Origin: Hevea brasiliensis
Taxonomy: Eukaryota > Streptophyta > Magnoliopsida > Malpighiales > Euphorbiaceae
Assembly: GCF_030052815.1 (NCBI RefSeq)
Contig: NC_079496.1
Location: 78,791,652 to 78,855,651, forward strand
Reading direction: 5' to 3'
Length of the DNA stretch: 64,000 nucleotides
Below the pieces are notes generated by a model. It was not told the DNA's origin, searched no databases, and worked only from the letters and a program-made list of their open reading frames with translations. The position numbers were made by a program, and so were the translations under genes. Numbering within the stretch: the first letter of the stretch is position 1; each line of letters starts with the position of its first letter. Positions 24,591 to 36,844 of this stretch are shown here, one piece after another.

Positions 24591-26937
24591 TCTCTCGGTC
24601 TGGACTCAGTGTTACCTTCCCTTTTCCTGAGTCTTTGGTAACTGAGAAACACAATTTGAAGTGTTTCGGTACTAAATTAAACTATCTCTAATGATAATGT
24701 TCGATAAGTAATTCACTGAAGGCTATTATTTGCTCAATCACCTAATATACCGACCCTCGATACGTTTTAGGTAAATTAGGTTTTAGTGTCATTAATATGT
24801 CACATTCGATAGGGTTTTAGGGTTGGTACGTTTTACCAAACTCATTTCCTTGTTTAGTGCATTTTAATGCAACTTGCTGGATTCCGGGATACTAGTTTGA
24901 CCTAGCCGGACGACCTAGTTCCCTCGGTTTTCGGGTTTCGGTCAAAACTACAAACTTGTAGATCTATGTCTTACGGAACGCGGGGCAAAATTTTAGGTCA
25001 TTCTGAGTTATGTAGACCAAGTTATGGTCATTTTACTATTGCTGGTCAAATGGCATCAAATTTGGTCATTTTAGGTCAACTTTGGTCAACTTTGGTTCGG
25101 CCAGTTTTTGGACCCGAACTTGTGCAAGCTGTTTGACTTGCTTATGGTCATTTCTGGGCTTTGGTGTCTTCAAAAGACTTGTAGGTATGGGTCTTAACTA
25201 TTCATGGTTAAAATTTTAGGTCAATTGGACCTGTTTCGAGGGAGTTATGGCCTAAACACTAACTGCTGCCCAAATGGTTAGTTTTTAGGCCTCAATTGTA
25301 CTCAATCCGAATTGGTCATTTTTCATGTCACCTTACAAGCAGAATTTTGGTATGCTTTCTCAATGAAAGTTGGCACATTTTGTGCCTAGTTTCACCTCCA
25401 ATTGGTCTCATACCAATTGAGGTTACACATTTAAAGTTATAGGCTAAAATGCATACTGCCCTTAATTACCTTGCTTAAACATACATCAATGACACATTTA
25501 CCTTACTATATGTCCACTTCCCTTACCAATTCTGTTTTGGTACATTACCAAAACCATATACCACTTCACTTTAAAGTCACTTTGGGCAGATTACAATTAT
25601 CCTCAATACACCAATTAAAACTCAAATTTACAAAGTCTAAGTACAATCACATATACACCTAAACATTACTCATTCTTACATACACTTTACACAACCAATC
25701 TATATACATATCCATCAATTCTCAATGTCAATATTCTGCCAATACCTTCATGAACTCATACATTTATCAAAGTGTCCCAAGGCTGCCGAAATGTCCCACA
25801 ATTCGTCAATCTCCAATTTAAGTGCACAATCACCACATTTTCATGGAAATAACTTACTAGGATATTAAATCCCTCTACTCAACATGAATTTACATCAAAT
25901 ATATGTAATAATAAATCATTAAATACATAACTCCATGGCTGTCCAAAATGGACATATCAATAACTCCTCAACTTGAAAATTTTCTTCACAAATCCAATAC
26001 CCATAACATGTACACAAAGTTTAACAAAGCAATATTCAAAAATGTAAACTTACCTATGGTTGGAACTTGCTAAACCTTGATTAAACTTCTTGATTTTGGT
26101 ATCAAGCTCTTCCTTATGATGTGTAGACAATCTTTAATGAAGAACCCTAAATGATTGGAAGTGAAATGAGGAGGTTAGGTGAGCTTGAGAGAAAACGGCA
26201 ATGGAGGTCTTTTAATTCTTCATTTCGGCAAGGTTTGGTGATTTGGAGAAGATGAAGTTTCTGATGGTGTAATGGAATTACAGCTGCCCCATTTTTCTTT
26301 TAGTTTATTCATTAGTGGCCCACTCACACAATTTAATCATTTAATAAGTTAAATTCCCACTTATTCAACATTAAACCCTTAATTCTTGCTATTCACTTTA
26401 GGTACCACCAAATTAATTTTTCATTTTATTTTCTAAGTGTAATATTATTTATTTTTAATGGACATTTAGGTCAAAAGATAATTCGGGATGTCGATTGACC
26501 ATAATGCCCCTGTTCGGATTGCATTCCCGATTTTTCGGTAACACCGAGTTTTGTCTGTTTTTCGATTTCTCACTTTTCTTTGTACTAATTATTTAATTTT
26601 TCTTTGATCTTCCTAATGATATTTATTCTTCAATAAGGGTCTATTTAAGTCCTGAAAATGTTTTCCAGGGTTCCCATGATCCGAGGGCTAGTCAACGGTC
26701 CACGCCGTGACTTCCGGTCTGATGCGCCATCGCTAGGGTTCTCGGCTCGCTTAACTTGGTTGCATTTCTTTACTATTATTTTTCCTTTGTTTTTCTTGTA
26801 TATTCTTTTCTTGTATTTCATTATTTTATGTCTCCTCACTCATAACGAAGTGTAGTTCTAGGCATCCTAGCTATCCGGATAACACTGGCCACCGGAACAG
26901 TAGAACGCACTACCGAACATAGGGGTGTTACATCTTA

Positions 26938-28480
26938 CTTTTACGTCCTCTTGCCTTACATTAAGTAGGCTCGCCAATTAGCTTTATAATTCATGGTGTG
27001 TTAGAAAATACTTTTCGCCGATAAACTCTTTCAAAACTAATTTCACTTATTATCACAATCCTTATCTTAAAGGACTAATCACTAATGCATCAAAATTTAT
27101 TCCCCTATAAAGGAATAACAACAAAACATATAGTTCTAACACTAACATAAAAGTATGCAACTCCAGGTTAAACAATACATATATATATATATATATCTTA
27201 GTTACTAATTGAGAAAGTACCAGCAATAATGTCAAAAGTCTCAGCCTCTTCTCTCTATCGTATAGCGTATACTCCAGCTGGAGCATCACCCTGTTCTGGC
27301 TGATTCACAGTGCTCTGACTTCTAGGTGTACTACCCCTACCTCTACCTTTGCCTCTACTAACTGATGGTGAACTCTTTGGGGTAGAAACTTGGGTTGATC
27401 CCTTTGGTGTAGTAAATGATCCAGAACGACCTGGATTTACACAATCCTTAGCAAAATGACCAGTCTCTCCACAGTTAAAACATGCTCCTACGGCTCTATA
27501 ACATACCCCACTATGTGGTTTACCACAAGTTTCACAAAGTCGATCTGACAACGCATTCCTGGGTTTCAGTTGAGTTTGCTGATCGGATCGAGGTGGTTTC
27601 TGTCCAGAAGATCTATCTCTACTGGACTTCTTACTATCTCTGTTGTATCCCCCAAAGTTTTTACTATTTCCTGTAAGACCACTAGAACTATATTCTCTTG
27701 ACTTTCCCTCTTTTCTGTCTTCTCCGATTTCTTTTCTCGTGTTGCTTGATTCAATTCTTTCTAATTCTAGTGCTTGAGAAATAAGTTCAGAGAAGTTGTT
27801 ATGTTTGAATCCGACCACTTGCAATCTGATACTAGGCTTCAAGCCAGTTTCAAACCTCTTACATCTCTCCCTACTGGTAGAAAGTAGACTTACTGCATAA
27901 TGGCTCAGGCGGAAAAATTCCCTTTCATATTCAACCACCGATCTACTCCCCTGTTTTAGACTTAGGAACTCTTGCAGTTTCTGATCTACATAAGCATCAG
28001 GGACATATTTTTGTCTGAATTCCCTGAGAGAGTCACTCCAGGTTAGCACTGCAGGTTCTACCAGACTGTGGGGAATGGTTTTCCACCAGGCATAAGCATC
28101 CCCCTGTAGCAAAGATACTGAGTATTCAAATCTAAGCTCATCCATGCAATGCAGTTTCTTGAATACCCTATCCATCCTCTCTAACCATTGTTCAGCCTAT
28201 AGAGGATCTACTGTCCCCTTGAACTCTGTAGCCCCATATTTCATCAATTTGTCATATTGTCTAGCGGAAGACTGTGGTTGTACCACTGGTGTCTGTATTG
28301 GGACTTGAGTAGGCACATTACTAGCCATTTGTTGGAACATTGTAGCCATCTCACGAGCGAGCGAAAGCTGCAGATGCTGCAGGGTGGTCTTCTTGAACCA
28401 CTGACATTGTGTAGGGCTGGGGCATCCCCTTGCACCTCAGCCTCTATAGATTGATTGACTGAACGATCACCCTCTTCCAT
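26938..28480 (-). pseudogene. Group A-type gypsy gag and protease relic (N1)
   Basis: Gag starts at 28480 (MEEGDRSVNQSIEAEV), then a frameshift near 28390 and a stop in DPL*AEQW near 28200. From 28175 to 27255 the frame is open for 306 codons: capsid segment (SVSLLQGDAYAWWKT, YEREFFRLSHYA) and zinc knuckle CFNCGETGHFAKDC near 27440-27480. It then ends APAGVYAIR*, a nonsense change. Beyond 27255 decayed protease text is still legible (PGVAYFYVSV against DPGSTHSYVS in the outer element). The rest of pol is missing: the solo LTR S1 interrupts it at 26937 and no RT follows on the other side. Non-coding AT-rich sequence fills 26938-27050. Not functional. Confidence 0.85.
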
Positions 28481-28650
28481 AGTCAATGCGAGGATCTTAG
28501 ACCTCCTAAATAATTAATACAAGGAGATTTCCTCCCGTTAGTGCATATTTATAATGTAATGTACTGTATGTATCAAACAATGATATTGAGCAGTTGTACT
28601 ATGAAGAAAGAATATTCAAATAACATGTGAAAACAGAATTTAAAAACTTT

Positions 28651-28662
28651 GCTCTGATACCA
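28651..28662 (-). other. Primer binding site of N1
   Basis: The minus strand reads TGGTATCAGAGC, complementary to the 3' end of initiator tRNA-Met, 8 nt inside the LTR end at 28671. It ties gag 28480 to the LTR 28671-32661 as one unit. Confidence 0.9.
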
Positions 28663-28709
28663 CTAAAACATGTCACACCCTACCCCTCTGTAAGGCATAA
28701 CATGATCCC

Positions 28710-28766
28710 GTAGTATACCTAATGAATTACCAACTTCGTCTACTGATAACCTATTAAATACACTAC
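28710..28766 (-). other. U5 long hairpin, N1 LTR
   Basis: Arms 28710-28731 and 28745-28766: 21 of 22 pairs, six G.U and one A.C. Confidence 0.65.
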
Positions 28767-29267
28767 AAGGGATTTTAAAACTTTTCTTACTTCTTTTTAT
28801 AGTGGTGAGCACTATTTATAGGTGTTAAAAACCTTTTTGAACTGAAGTGAAACAGCTAACACATTTGGACTATTAATAATTTCTGTAAAAATTTTGGCAG
28901 AGTGCCATCTGTATTTTAGACAAAACAGTTCTTCAAAAACCTGTAAAAAGCACTTCAATATTTTTCTCAATCTCAACTCCAACATAATTCAACACAATAT
29001 GTTTTTCAACTCAAATCCACAATAATTTTTTAAAGACTGAGATAAAAGAAATACAGTACAAATTTTTCAAGCCAAAATACTCATAATTTACTTTACAACT
29101 TCAATGTACAATTTTAATTTACAACTGCTCAAAACCAAGAACAATATATACATACAGTGAACATACATTACAGTACAAAATACAAAATGTGGTATACTCA
29201 ATATACCCGATGATCTCTCAATGTAGTACTAGCAGCTTAGTCTGCTGCCCTGTTAGTCTGTCTACCT

Positions 29268-29308
29268 GCGACAGCAATGAAAAGCTATCGCTGAGTAAAA
29301 TTTACTCA
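29268..29308 (-). other. Double hairpin, N1 LTR
   Basis: TGAGTAAA (29292-29299) pairs with TTTACTCA (29301-29308). The stem differs from S1 and A1, both of the same LTR group, yet pairing is complete. GCGACAGC and GCTATCGC form the second stem. Confidence 0.65.
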
Positions 29309-29959
29309 ATGGTGCACAATAACAAGTTGAAATGCGATATATAAATCTTTTATTGATAGTTCACAAATCAAATGATTCACAATTCCATTTCACAATTTAC
29401 AAAATTCACCTAACACAAATTTGATCAAGTAATTGAATAATACCGTTTTGCAAATCAATAACACAATTCGATCAAATAACTGAATAATACCGTTGCCAAT
29501 CGATAACATAATTTAGGCCATGACACAATTGTTCCACACATGCCGTGTTGTACACCACGACAAGACACACTCACCCCAATAATCGAAATCAATGAGGGAG
29601 GAAGCTAGCTGAATAATGTGTACTCATCCACACTCACCTCAGACTGGGAAGTCAAAGAGGGAGGAACATAATCACACTCACCCCAGACTGATAAGTCAAA
29701 GAGGGAGGAATATATCACACTCACCCCATAAATGGAGGAGGAACATAGTAACAGTGTCATGCCAAGTGTGATTCAAAACAATTTCAAATCACAATATTTC
29801 ATATGAACCATAAATCACATTTTATCTCAAAATTTCCATTTGCAAAGTTGGCAATACAATAAGTTCCAAATAATATTCCCAAAACCAAAGCAATCAAAAA
29901 TTATTCATAACTCATTTCTCCAAATAAATTTGCTAGTAAAAGCAGTGAATATAAAAGTA

Positions 29960-30280
29960 TTGTGCACGGACACAATTTAAAACTATAATGTTCAATTAAA
30001 TTTTTAAGTAGAAAATGAGAAGTCAAAATTATTGTGCACAAACACAATTTAAAACAATAACGTACAAATAATCATAATTTATTTCAATTGAAAAATTCAA
30101 AAGAAATAAATATTGTGCACAAACACAATTTAAAATAATACAAATAATCATAATTTATTCCAATTGAAAAATTCAAAAGAATTAATTATTGTGCACAAAC
30201 ACAATTTAAAACAATACAAATAATCATAATTTATTCCAATTGAAAAATTCAAAAGAATTAATTATTGTGCACAAACATCT
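29960..30280 (-). repeat. About 76-bp tandem array in N1 LTR
   Basis: TGTGCAC starts units at 29960, 30033, 30114, 30190 and 30266 (spacing 73, 81, 76, 76). The last two full units are nearly identical. LTR copy A3 has a single unit at the same place (about 45968-46060). Confidence 0.85.
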
Positions 30281-32661
30281 GATAACTGTCTCTTAGCTCT
30301 GACTCAGTGTTTCCTTCCCCTCCCTGAGTCTTTGCTAACTGAGAAACACAATTTGAAGTGTTTCAGTACTCATTTAAATTGTCTCTAACGATAATGCTTG
30401 ATAATTAATTCACTGAATTCATTTATTCGCTTAGTCAACCTACTATGTCAACCCTTGGTACATTCTAGGTAATTTAGGTTTTAATGTCATTAATATGTCA
30501 CATTCGATAGTCTTTTAGGGTTGGTACATGTTACCAAATTCATTTCCTTGTATACTGCATTTTCTTGCGATTTGCTGGATTCCGGGATACTAGTTTGACC
30601 TAGCCGGATGACCTAGTTCCCTCGATTTTCGGGTTTCGGTCAAAACTACAAACTTGTAGATCTATGTCTTATGGAACACGGGGCAAAATTTCAGGTCATT
30701 CTGAGTTATGTAGACCAATTTATGGTCATTTTACTATTGCTGGTCAAATTGCACCAAAATTGGTCATTTTAGGTCACTTTAGGTCATTTTAGGTTCGGCC
30801 AGTTTTTGGACCCGAACTTGTGCAAGCTGTTTGACTTGCTTATGGTCATTTCTGGGCTTTGGTGTCTTCATAAGACTTGTAGGTATGGGTCTTAACTATT
30901 CATGGTTAAAGTTTCAGGTCAATTGGACCTGTTTTGAGTGAGTTATGGCCTAAACACTAACTGCTGCCCAAATAGTCAATTTTCAGGCCTTACTTGCACT
31001 TAATCCGGATTTGGTCATTTTTCAAGTTACTTTGTAAGCAGAATTTTGGCAAGCTTTCTTCATGAAAGTTGGCACATTTTGTGCCTAGTTTCACCTCCAA
31101 TTGGTCTCATACCAATTGGAGCCACACAATTAAAGTTATAGGCCTAAAACTCAAACTGCCTTATTGAAATTCTTGCATACACATCAAGCATCACTTTTAA
31201 CACTCACCAAACTTAACATTCAAACCAATTCTGGTTGTACCACAACCTAAACATAATTCACAACACATTATAGGTCATTTTGGCAGCTTACAATTACATT
31301 CAACATACACCAACAAGTGCAGAATTTTTCAATCCAATTTACAACAATTCAATCACCTTTTTATGCTCATTTACATGTCCCACTTCATACCATCTTACAC
31401 ACACTCAAACTGCCATAACAACCAACACATTTTAACATCATTATTCCATAAACCAAGCATGAATTTCAGTATTCTTCAAGAGCTAACAAACTGCCACAAT
31501 GGTACACTTACATTCCATTACTTTCCAAGCTTCAAATTTCATTTTACATTTACATATACTAAGTATACATTACCCAAACAATTTCCTACACAATATACAT
31601 TTAATCAATCAATTAATTCACCATTTACAAGCAAAAATAAACTGCCCTTAAAGAGTTTTCATGGCTGCCAAAAATAAACATCACCATTAGAACATCAAAC
31701 TCCAAAATTCTTCTCACAATTCAAGCACCCATAACCTCCTTACTAACTTTAATGAAGCACTAACCAAAAACTCAAAATTACCACTTTGGAAACTCTTCAA
31801 AACCTCTCCAAAACTTGGTCTTCTTGCTGCCTATCTACTGCCCATGGTGCGGTGGTCAAGTTTAATGAAGAAACCTTAACCATTGGGAGCTTGGATCATG
31901 GACGCATGGAGGTTGGAGCTTGGACGACCATGGGAAATTTTGGGACCTTTTTGGCTTGGCCATGGGAAAGTTTGAGGAAGAAGATGGCTGTGCAGAAGTT
32001 AGTGGAAGATGACAGGTTTTTAATTGATTTACAAGGTGTTAGTGGTCCACTAATGTAGAAATAACATTAGTTTAATCAAAGATTTTATTTTCCCACATTA
32101 AGCTTACCATTTTTGCTATTTACATTAGGTACCACTAATTTAATTTTTCATGACATTTTCCAAATATAATATCATGTGTTTTCAATGGAAATTTAGGTCA
32201 AAAGACAACTCGGGGTGTCAAATGACCACAATGCCCCTGTTCGGGTTGCATTCCCAATTTTTCGGTAACACCGGGTTTTGTCCGTTTTTCGATTTCTCAC
32301 TTTTCTTTGTACTAATTATTTAATTTTTATTTAATATTTCTAATGATATTTATACTTCAATAGGTGTCTCTTTAAGTCTTAAAAAATATTTTTTAGGGTT
32401 CCTCGGGGTCCAGGGCTAGTCAACGGTCCACGCCGTGACTTCCCGGTGCGGTCACCCATTGCTAGGGTTCTCGGCTCGCTTAACTTAGTTGCATTTCTTT
32501 ACTATTATTTTTTCTTTATTTTTCTTGTATTTTCTTTTCTTGTATTTCATTATTTAATGTATCCTTACTCATATCGAAGTGTATTTCTAGGCATTCTAGC
32601 TGTCCGGACAACACTGGTCACCGGAACAGTAGAACGCACTACCGAACTTAGGGGTGTTACA

Positions 32662-35600
32662 TGTTGTTGTAAGCAAACTCAATCAAAGGCAAGTGTGTAT
32701 CCCAACTACCCTCAAACTTAATCACACAAGCCCGTAGCATGTCCTCCAAAATCTAAATTACCCTCTCAGACTGGCCATCTGTCTGTGGGTGGAATGCAGT
32801 ACTAAAGTTCAATCTAGTTCCTAGGGCTCTCTGAAGACTACCCCAGAATCTAGAAGTGAACCTAGGATCTCTGTCTGATACAATGGATACTGGCACTCCA
32901 TGAAGTCTCACAATCTCATCAATGTATAACCTGGCCAATCTGTCCAAACTGTAGTCCATTCGGACTGGCAGAAAATGAGCAGACTCAGTCAGTCTATCAA
33001 TAATGACCCATACTACATCATGACCCTTATGTGTCTTTGGAAGTCCCATCACAAAATCCATTGTTATTCTCTCCCATTTCCATTCTGGCACTGGTAGTGG
33101 ATGTAACAACCCAGTGGGTACTTGATGCTCTGCCTTTACTTGCTGACAAGTCAGGCATTTTGACACAAACTCTGCCACATCTCTCTTCATACCCATCCAC
33201 TAGTAATGCTCCTTTAGCCCTCTATACATTTTTGTACCACCAGGGTGCATAGCAAAAGGAGACTCATGTGCTTCCTTCAAAATGATCTGCCTCAAATTAA
33301 CATCATTAGGAGCACACATTCTGCCTTGGTGTAGCAGTAAACCATCATCTCTGATTGAGAACTCTGGTTTCTTACCCTGCTGGACTTCTTCCAAAAGCTT
33401 CTAACACCTTTCATCATTCTGAGCAGCCATTCTGATCTGATCAATCAACACTGGCTGTACATGCCATGCAACTGCTGTCTGCCCTTCATCATTAATCTCT
33501 AAACTGGCATGTAATAATCTCAACTCATGTACCAAAAACAAAGGAGTAACCTATAGACTTGCCATAGTCTTGCGACTTAGGGCGTTAGCTATAACATTAG
33601 CTTTCCCTGGCTGATAGTCTATTAGACAATCATAGTTTTTTATCAATTCTATCCATCTCCTCTGTCTCAAATTCAACTCTTTCTGGGTGCCCAAATACTT
33701 TAAATTCTTATGATCTGTGTAAATGTAACACTTCTCCCCATACAAATAATGTCCCTAGATCTTAAGAGCAAACACAATAGCTGCAAGCTCCAAATCATGT
33801 GTCGGATAATTCCTCTCATGCGGTTTTAGCTGGCGTGATGCATAGGCAATGACATTTCGATCTTGCATCAACACACAACCTAACCCATTGTGAGAAGCAT
33901 CACTGTAAAATGTATATTCTTTACCCGGTGTTGGTAAAGTCAGGACTGGAGCCTCTGTCAAACATCTCTTCAATTCATCAAAACTTTGCTGGCATTTGTC
34001 CGTCCACTGAAATTTCACATCCTTTCTAAGTAGCTTGGTCATTGGAGATGCCAACATGGAGAATCCCTTAACAAATTAACGGTAGTATCCAGCTAACCCC
34101 AGAAAACTGCGAATCTCTGTGACATTTCTGAGTGGCTTCCAATTAAGGACAGCTTCAATCTTACTTGGATCTACCTTAATACCCTCTGCTGATACTATAT
34201 GTCCCAAAAAGGATATCTCCTTCAGCCAAAATTCACATTTCAACAATTTGGCATATAGTTGTTTCTCCCTCAAAGTCTACAGTACAATCCGCAGATGTCT
34301 ATCATGCTCTTCTGCATTCCTCGAATAGACCAATATATCATCAATAAATACCACAACAAAATGGTCGAGGTATGGTCTGAAGATAGTGTTCATCAGATCC
34401 ATAAAAGCAGCCGGAGCATTAGTTAACCCGAATGGCATGACCAAGAACTCATAATGGCCATAGCGGGTTCTGAAGCCAGTTTTAGAAATACTCTGCTCTT
34501 GTACTTTCAGCTGATAATAACCTAATCTCAGGTTAATTTTGGAGAACACAGCTGCACCCCTCAACTGATTAAACAAGTCATCAATATGGGGCAATGGGTA
34601 TCTGTTCTTTATTGTCACCTTATTCAACTGCCGATAGTCATGCATAATCGGAGAGTGCCATCCTTCTTCTTAACAAACAATACTGGCGCTCCCCAAGGTG
34701 TCACACTAGGGCGGAAAAAGCCCTTATCAAGCAACTCTTGCAACTGTACTTTCAATTCTTCTAGTTCTGCTGGTGCCATTCTGTATGGTGTTATGGAGAT
34801 TGGGTCCACACCAGGCATAACATCAATTTCAAACTGCACTTCTCTTTCTGGAGGTAATCCTGGCAATTCATCAGGAAATACATCCGGAAAGTCACATACA
34901 GTAGGAATGTCCTCCAATGCTGGACTCCCCACTTGGGTGTCTATCACATGTGCTAAGTACGCCTCACACCTTTTCCTAATCATTTTTCTGGGCAGTGCAG
35001 TTGAAATGATGTTTGAAGGCAATAACTGCCTCTCCCCATGTATTACTACATCACCATACTGAGGAAGACTAAAAGTGACCGTCTTCAGTTTACAGTCAAT
35101 CATTGCATGATGCCTGGCTAACCAATCCATGCCCAAGATAATGTCATAATCTCTGAAGGCCATTTCAATTAAATCAGACAAAAAAGTGTGTCCTTGGATC
35201 ACCAAAGGACAGTCCCTATATAGCCTATTTACCCTGACCTCCTGGCCTAATGGACTAGTTACTAGCACATCATAGTCCATTGGTACACACTGAATAGCAG
35301 TAGAGCACATCACACTAGCACTAACATATGAGTGTGTGGAGCCAGGATCAAATAACACATATACATCTTGGTCAAGGATGGAGAAAATACCAGCTACTAC
35401 ATCTGATGTTTCAGCTTCCTCCCTCTGACGCATGGTATACACTCTGACTGGTGCGCCACTGGGTACTGGCTGGTTAACAGTGCTTTGACTTCCAGGAGTG
35501 CTACCAGGACCCCTACCTCTGCCTCTACCTCTAGCAGCTGACTGTGACCCTCTAGGTGCAGAGACTTGGGCTGATCCTTCGGATGTAGCAAAAGATCCAG

Positions 35601-36655
35601 ACTGGCGCAGACTAGTGCAATCCTTAGCGAAATGTCCGCTCCCTCCACAGTTAAAACATGCACCGGTGGCCTTGAAACAAACCCCACCATGAGTTCTCCC
35701 ACAAGTTTCACACTGTCGTACTGATAGAGATCCTCGAGAAGCTTGTTGGGTCGGCTGACCAGACCGGGGTGGTCTTTGGCCAGAAAATCTGCCTCTGCCG
35801 GATCTACGGGAGCTGGATCCCCCAAACTGTTTCCTCTTGCCAGAACCACTTTCAGATGCTTGTCCAGTAGTCTTTTCAGCCTTCTCTTTCTCTTGTGAAC
35901 CCTTCTTCACTGCCCCTTCGGATTCTATCCTTTCTAATTCCAAGGCTTGTGAGATCAATTCAGCAAAATTCTGATGTTTGAAACCCACAACTTGCATTCT
36001 CAGACTCTGCCTTAGCCCGAACTCAAACCTCTTGCATCTGTCTCTGGGGGTGGAGACTAAGCTTCCAGCATAGTGGCTTAGCCTTGAGAAATCTCTCTCA
36101 TATTACCTCTGATTCGGTTCCCTTGTTTCAAACTCAAGAATTCTTGCAACTTCATATCCACATATGCATCGGGAACCCATTTACGCTGAACTCCTCAAAA
36201 GTCTGTCCATGTCAGCACAGGTGGCTCAACCAGGCTGTGGGGGATGGTCTTCCACCGTTCAAACGCATCCCCTTGCAACAAGGAAACAGAATACTCAAAT
36301 TTCAGCTCTTCTGTACATTACAGCTTTCTGAAAACTCTTTCCATTCTTTCCAACCACTGTTCTGCCTCCAATGGATCCACAGTGCCTTTAAACTCAGTGG
36401 CCCCAAATTTCATCAATTTTTCATACTGCCGAGCTGAGGGCTGTGGTCGTGCTACAGGTACTGGCATCTGAGCTTGGGGTGGCACATTACCCGCCATTTG
36501 CTGGAAGAACGCAACCATCTGCTGTACAAATTGAGCAGGAAACTGCGGTCTTTGGTGCGGAGTGAGTGGTGACCCACTCACGCTCGGAGTCTTTGGGCTT
36601 CCCCTTGAACCTCAGCCTCAACAGATTGTTCTTCGGAATGATCTCCTCCTTCCAT
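32662..36655 (-). pseudogene. B element gag-pol relic (Ty3/gypsy, Tekay/Del-like)
   Basis: Gag-PR-RT-RNaseH-INT order, which is Ty3/gypsy. Gag start at 36655 (MEGGDHSEEQSVEAEVQ), a one-base deletion near 36600, then capsid with stop and frameshift around 36320 and 36110. One frame runs about 36105-34624 with zinc knuckle CFNCGGSGHFAKDC (about 35620-35660), protease DPGSTHSYVS (about 35330-35360) and the RT start. A one-base deletion at about 34640 shifts frame. The frame 34645-32662 then keeps RT (FIDDILVYS), RNase H ([11 protein letters not shown]) and integrase (zinc finger [21 protein letters not shown]), broken by seven in-frame stops, most explained by C-to-T or G-to-A changes. It stops abruptly inside integrase where N1 inserted; the C-terminus and any chromodomain are absent. 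Confidence 0.92.
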
Positions 36656-36824
36656 TCCGTTTTCCCAAATTTTCTACTTCCTGAGATCAAACACAAGGAG
36701 GTTGACCTCCGTTAGTGCATATTCATGATGTAAATATATCATATATATCAATTTAAAGACACTTGAGCAGTTGTACTTATCAAGAAATATTCACATGCAT
36801 AGTCAAAATTTATTGAAAAACCAT

Positions 36825-36836
36825 GCTCTGATACCA
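36825..36836 (-). other. Primer binding site of the B element
   Basis: Minus-strand TGGTATCAGAGC, an initiator tRNA-Met type site 8 nt from the LTR end at 36845. Confidence 0.92.
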
Positions 36837-36844
36837 CTAAAACA

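Larger units (their letters stand above)
22956..26932 (-). mobile_element. Solo LTR, group A (copy S1, 3.98 kb)
   Basis: Plus-strand ends TGTCACACCCTACC and GGGGTGTTACA. The flanks are TCTTA at 22951-22955 and 26933-26937. That match shows an independent insertion and not the 3' LTR of the gag-bearing unit to its right; no polypurine tract follows at 26933. Contains the double hairpin (23563-23603), the U5 hairpin and a three-copy tandem array (24408-24590). Confidence 0.92.
28671..32661 (-). mobile_element. 5' LTR of nested element N1 (group A, 3.99 kb)
   Basis: Plus-strand ends TGTCACACCCTACCCC and GGGGTGTTACA. A primer site lies on the left and interrupted integrase of the B element on the right (32662). 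The expected duplicate of the flank TGTTG (32662-32666) is not found beside the S1 LTR, so the 3' LTR and left border of N1 have been lost. Contains a five-copy tandem array and both conserved hairpins. A 90-codon open frame at 31786-32058 has no counterpart in other A LTRs and is not called as a gene. Confidence 0.9.

Noticed and set aside
31786..32058. 90-codon open frame (METLQNLSKTW...) as a possible host gene
   Set aside because: It lies wholly inside the N1 LTR, has no family resemblance, and is not open in the A1, S1 or A3 LTRs.
22956..32661. Reading 22956-32661 as one complete nested element with LTRs at both ends
   Set aside because: The outer flanks TCTTA and TGTTG do not match, while the left LTR has its own perfect TCTTA pair and no polypurine tract beside it.
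34586..35062. Plus-strand open frames over the gypsy pol and gag regions
   Set aside because: They are antisense shadows of the gag-pol reading frames on the minus strand.
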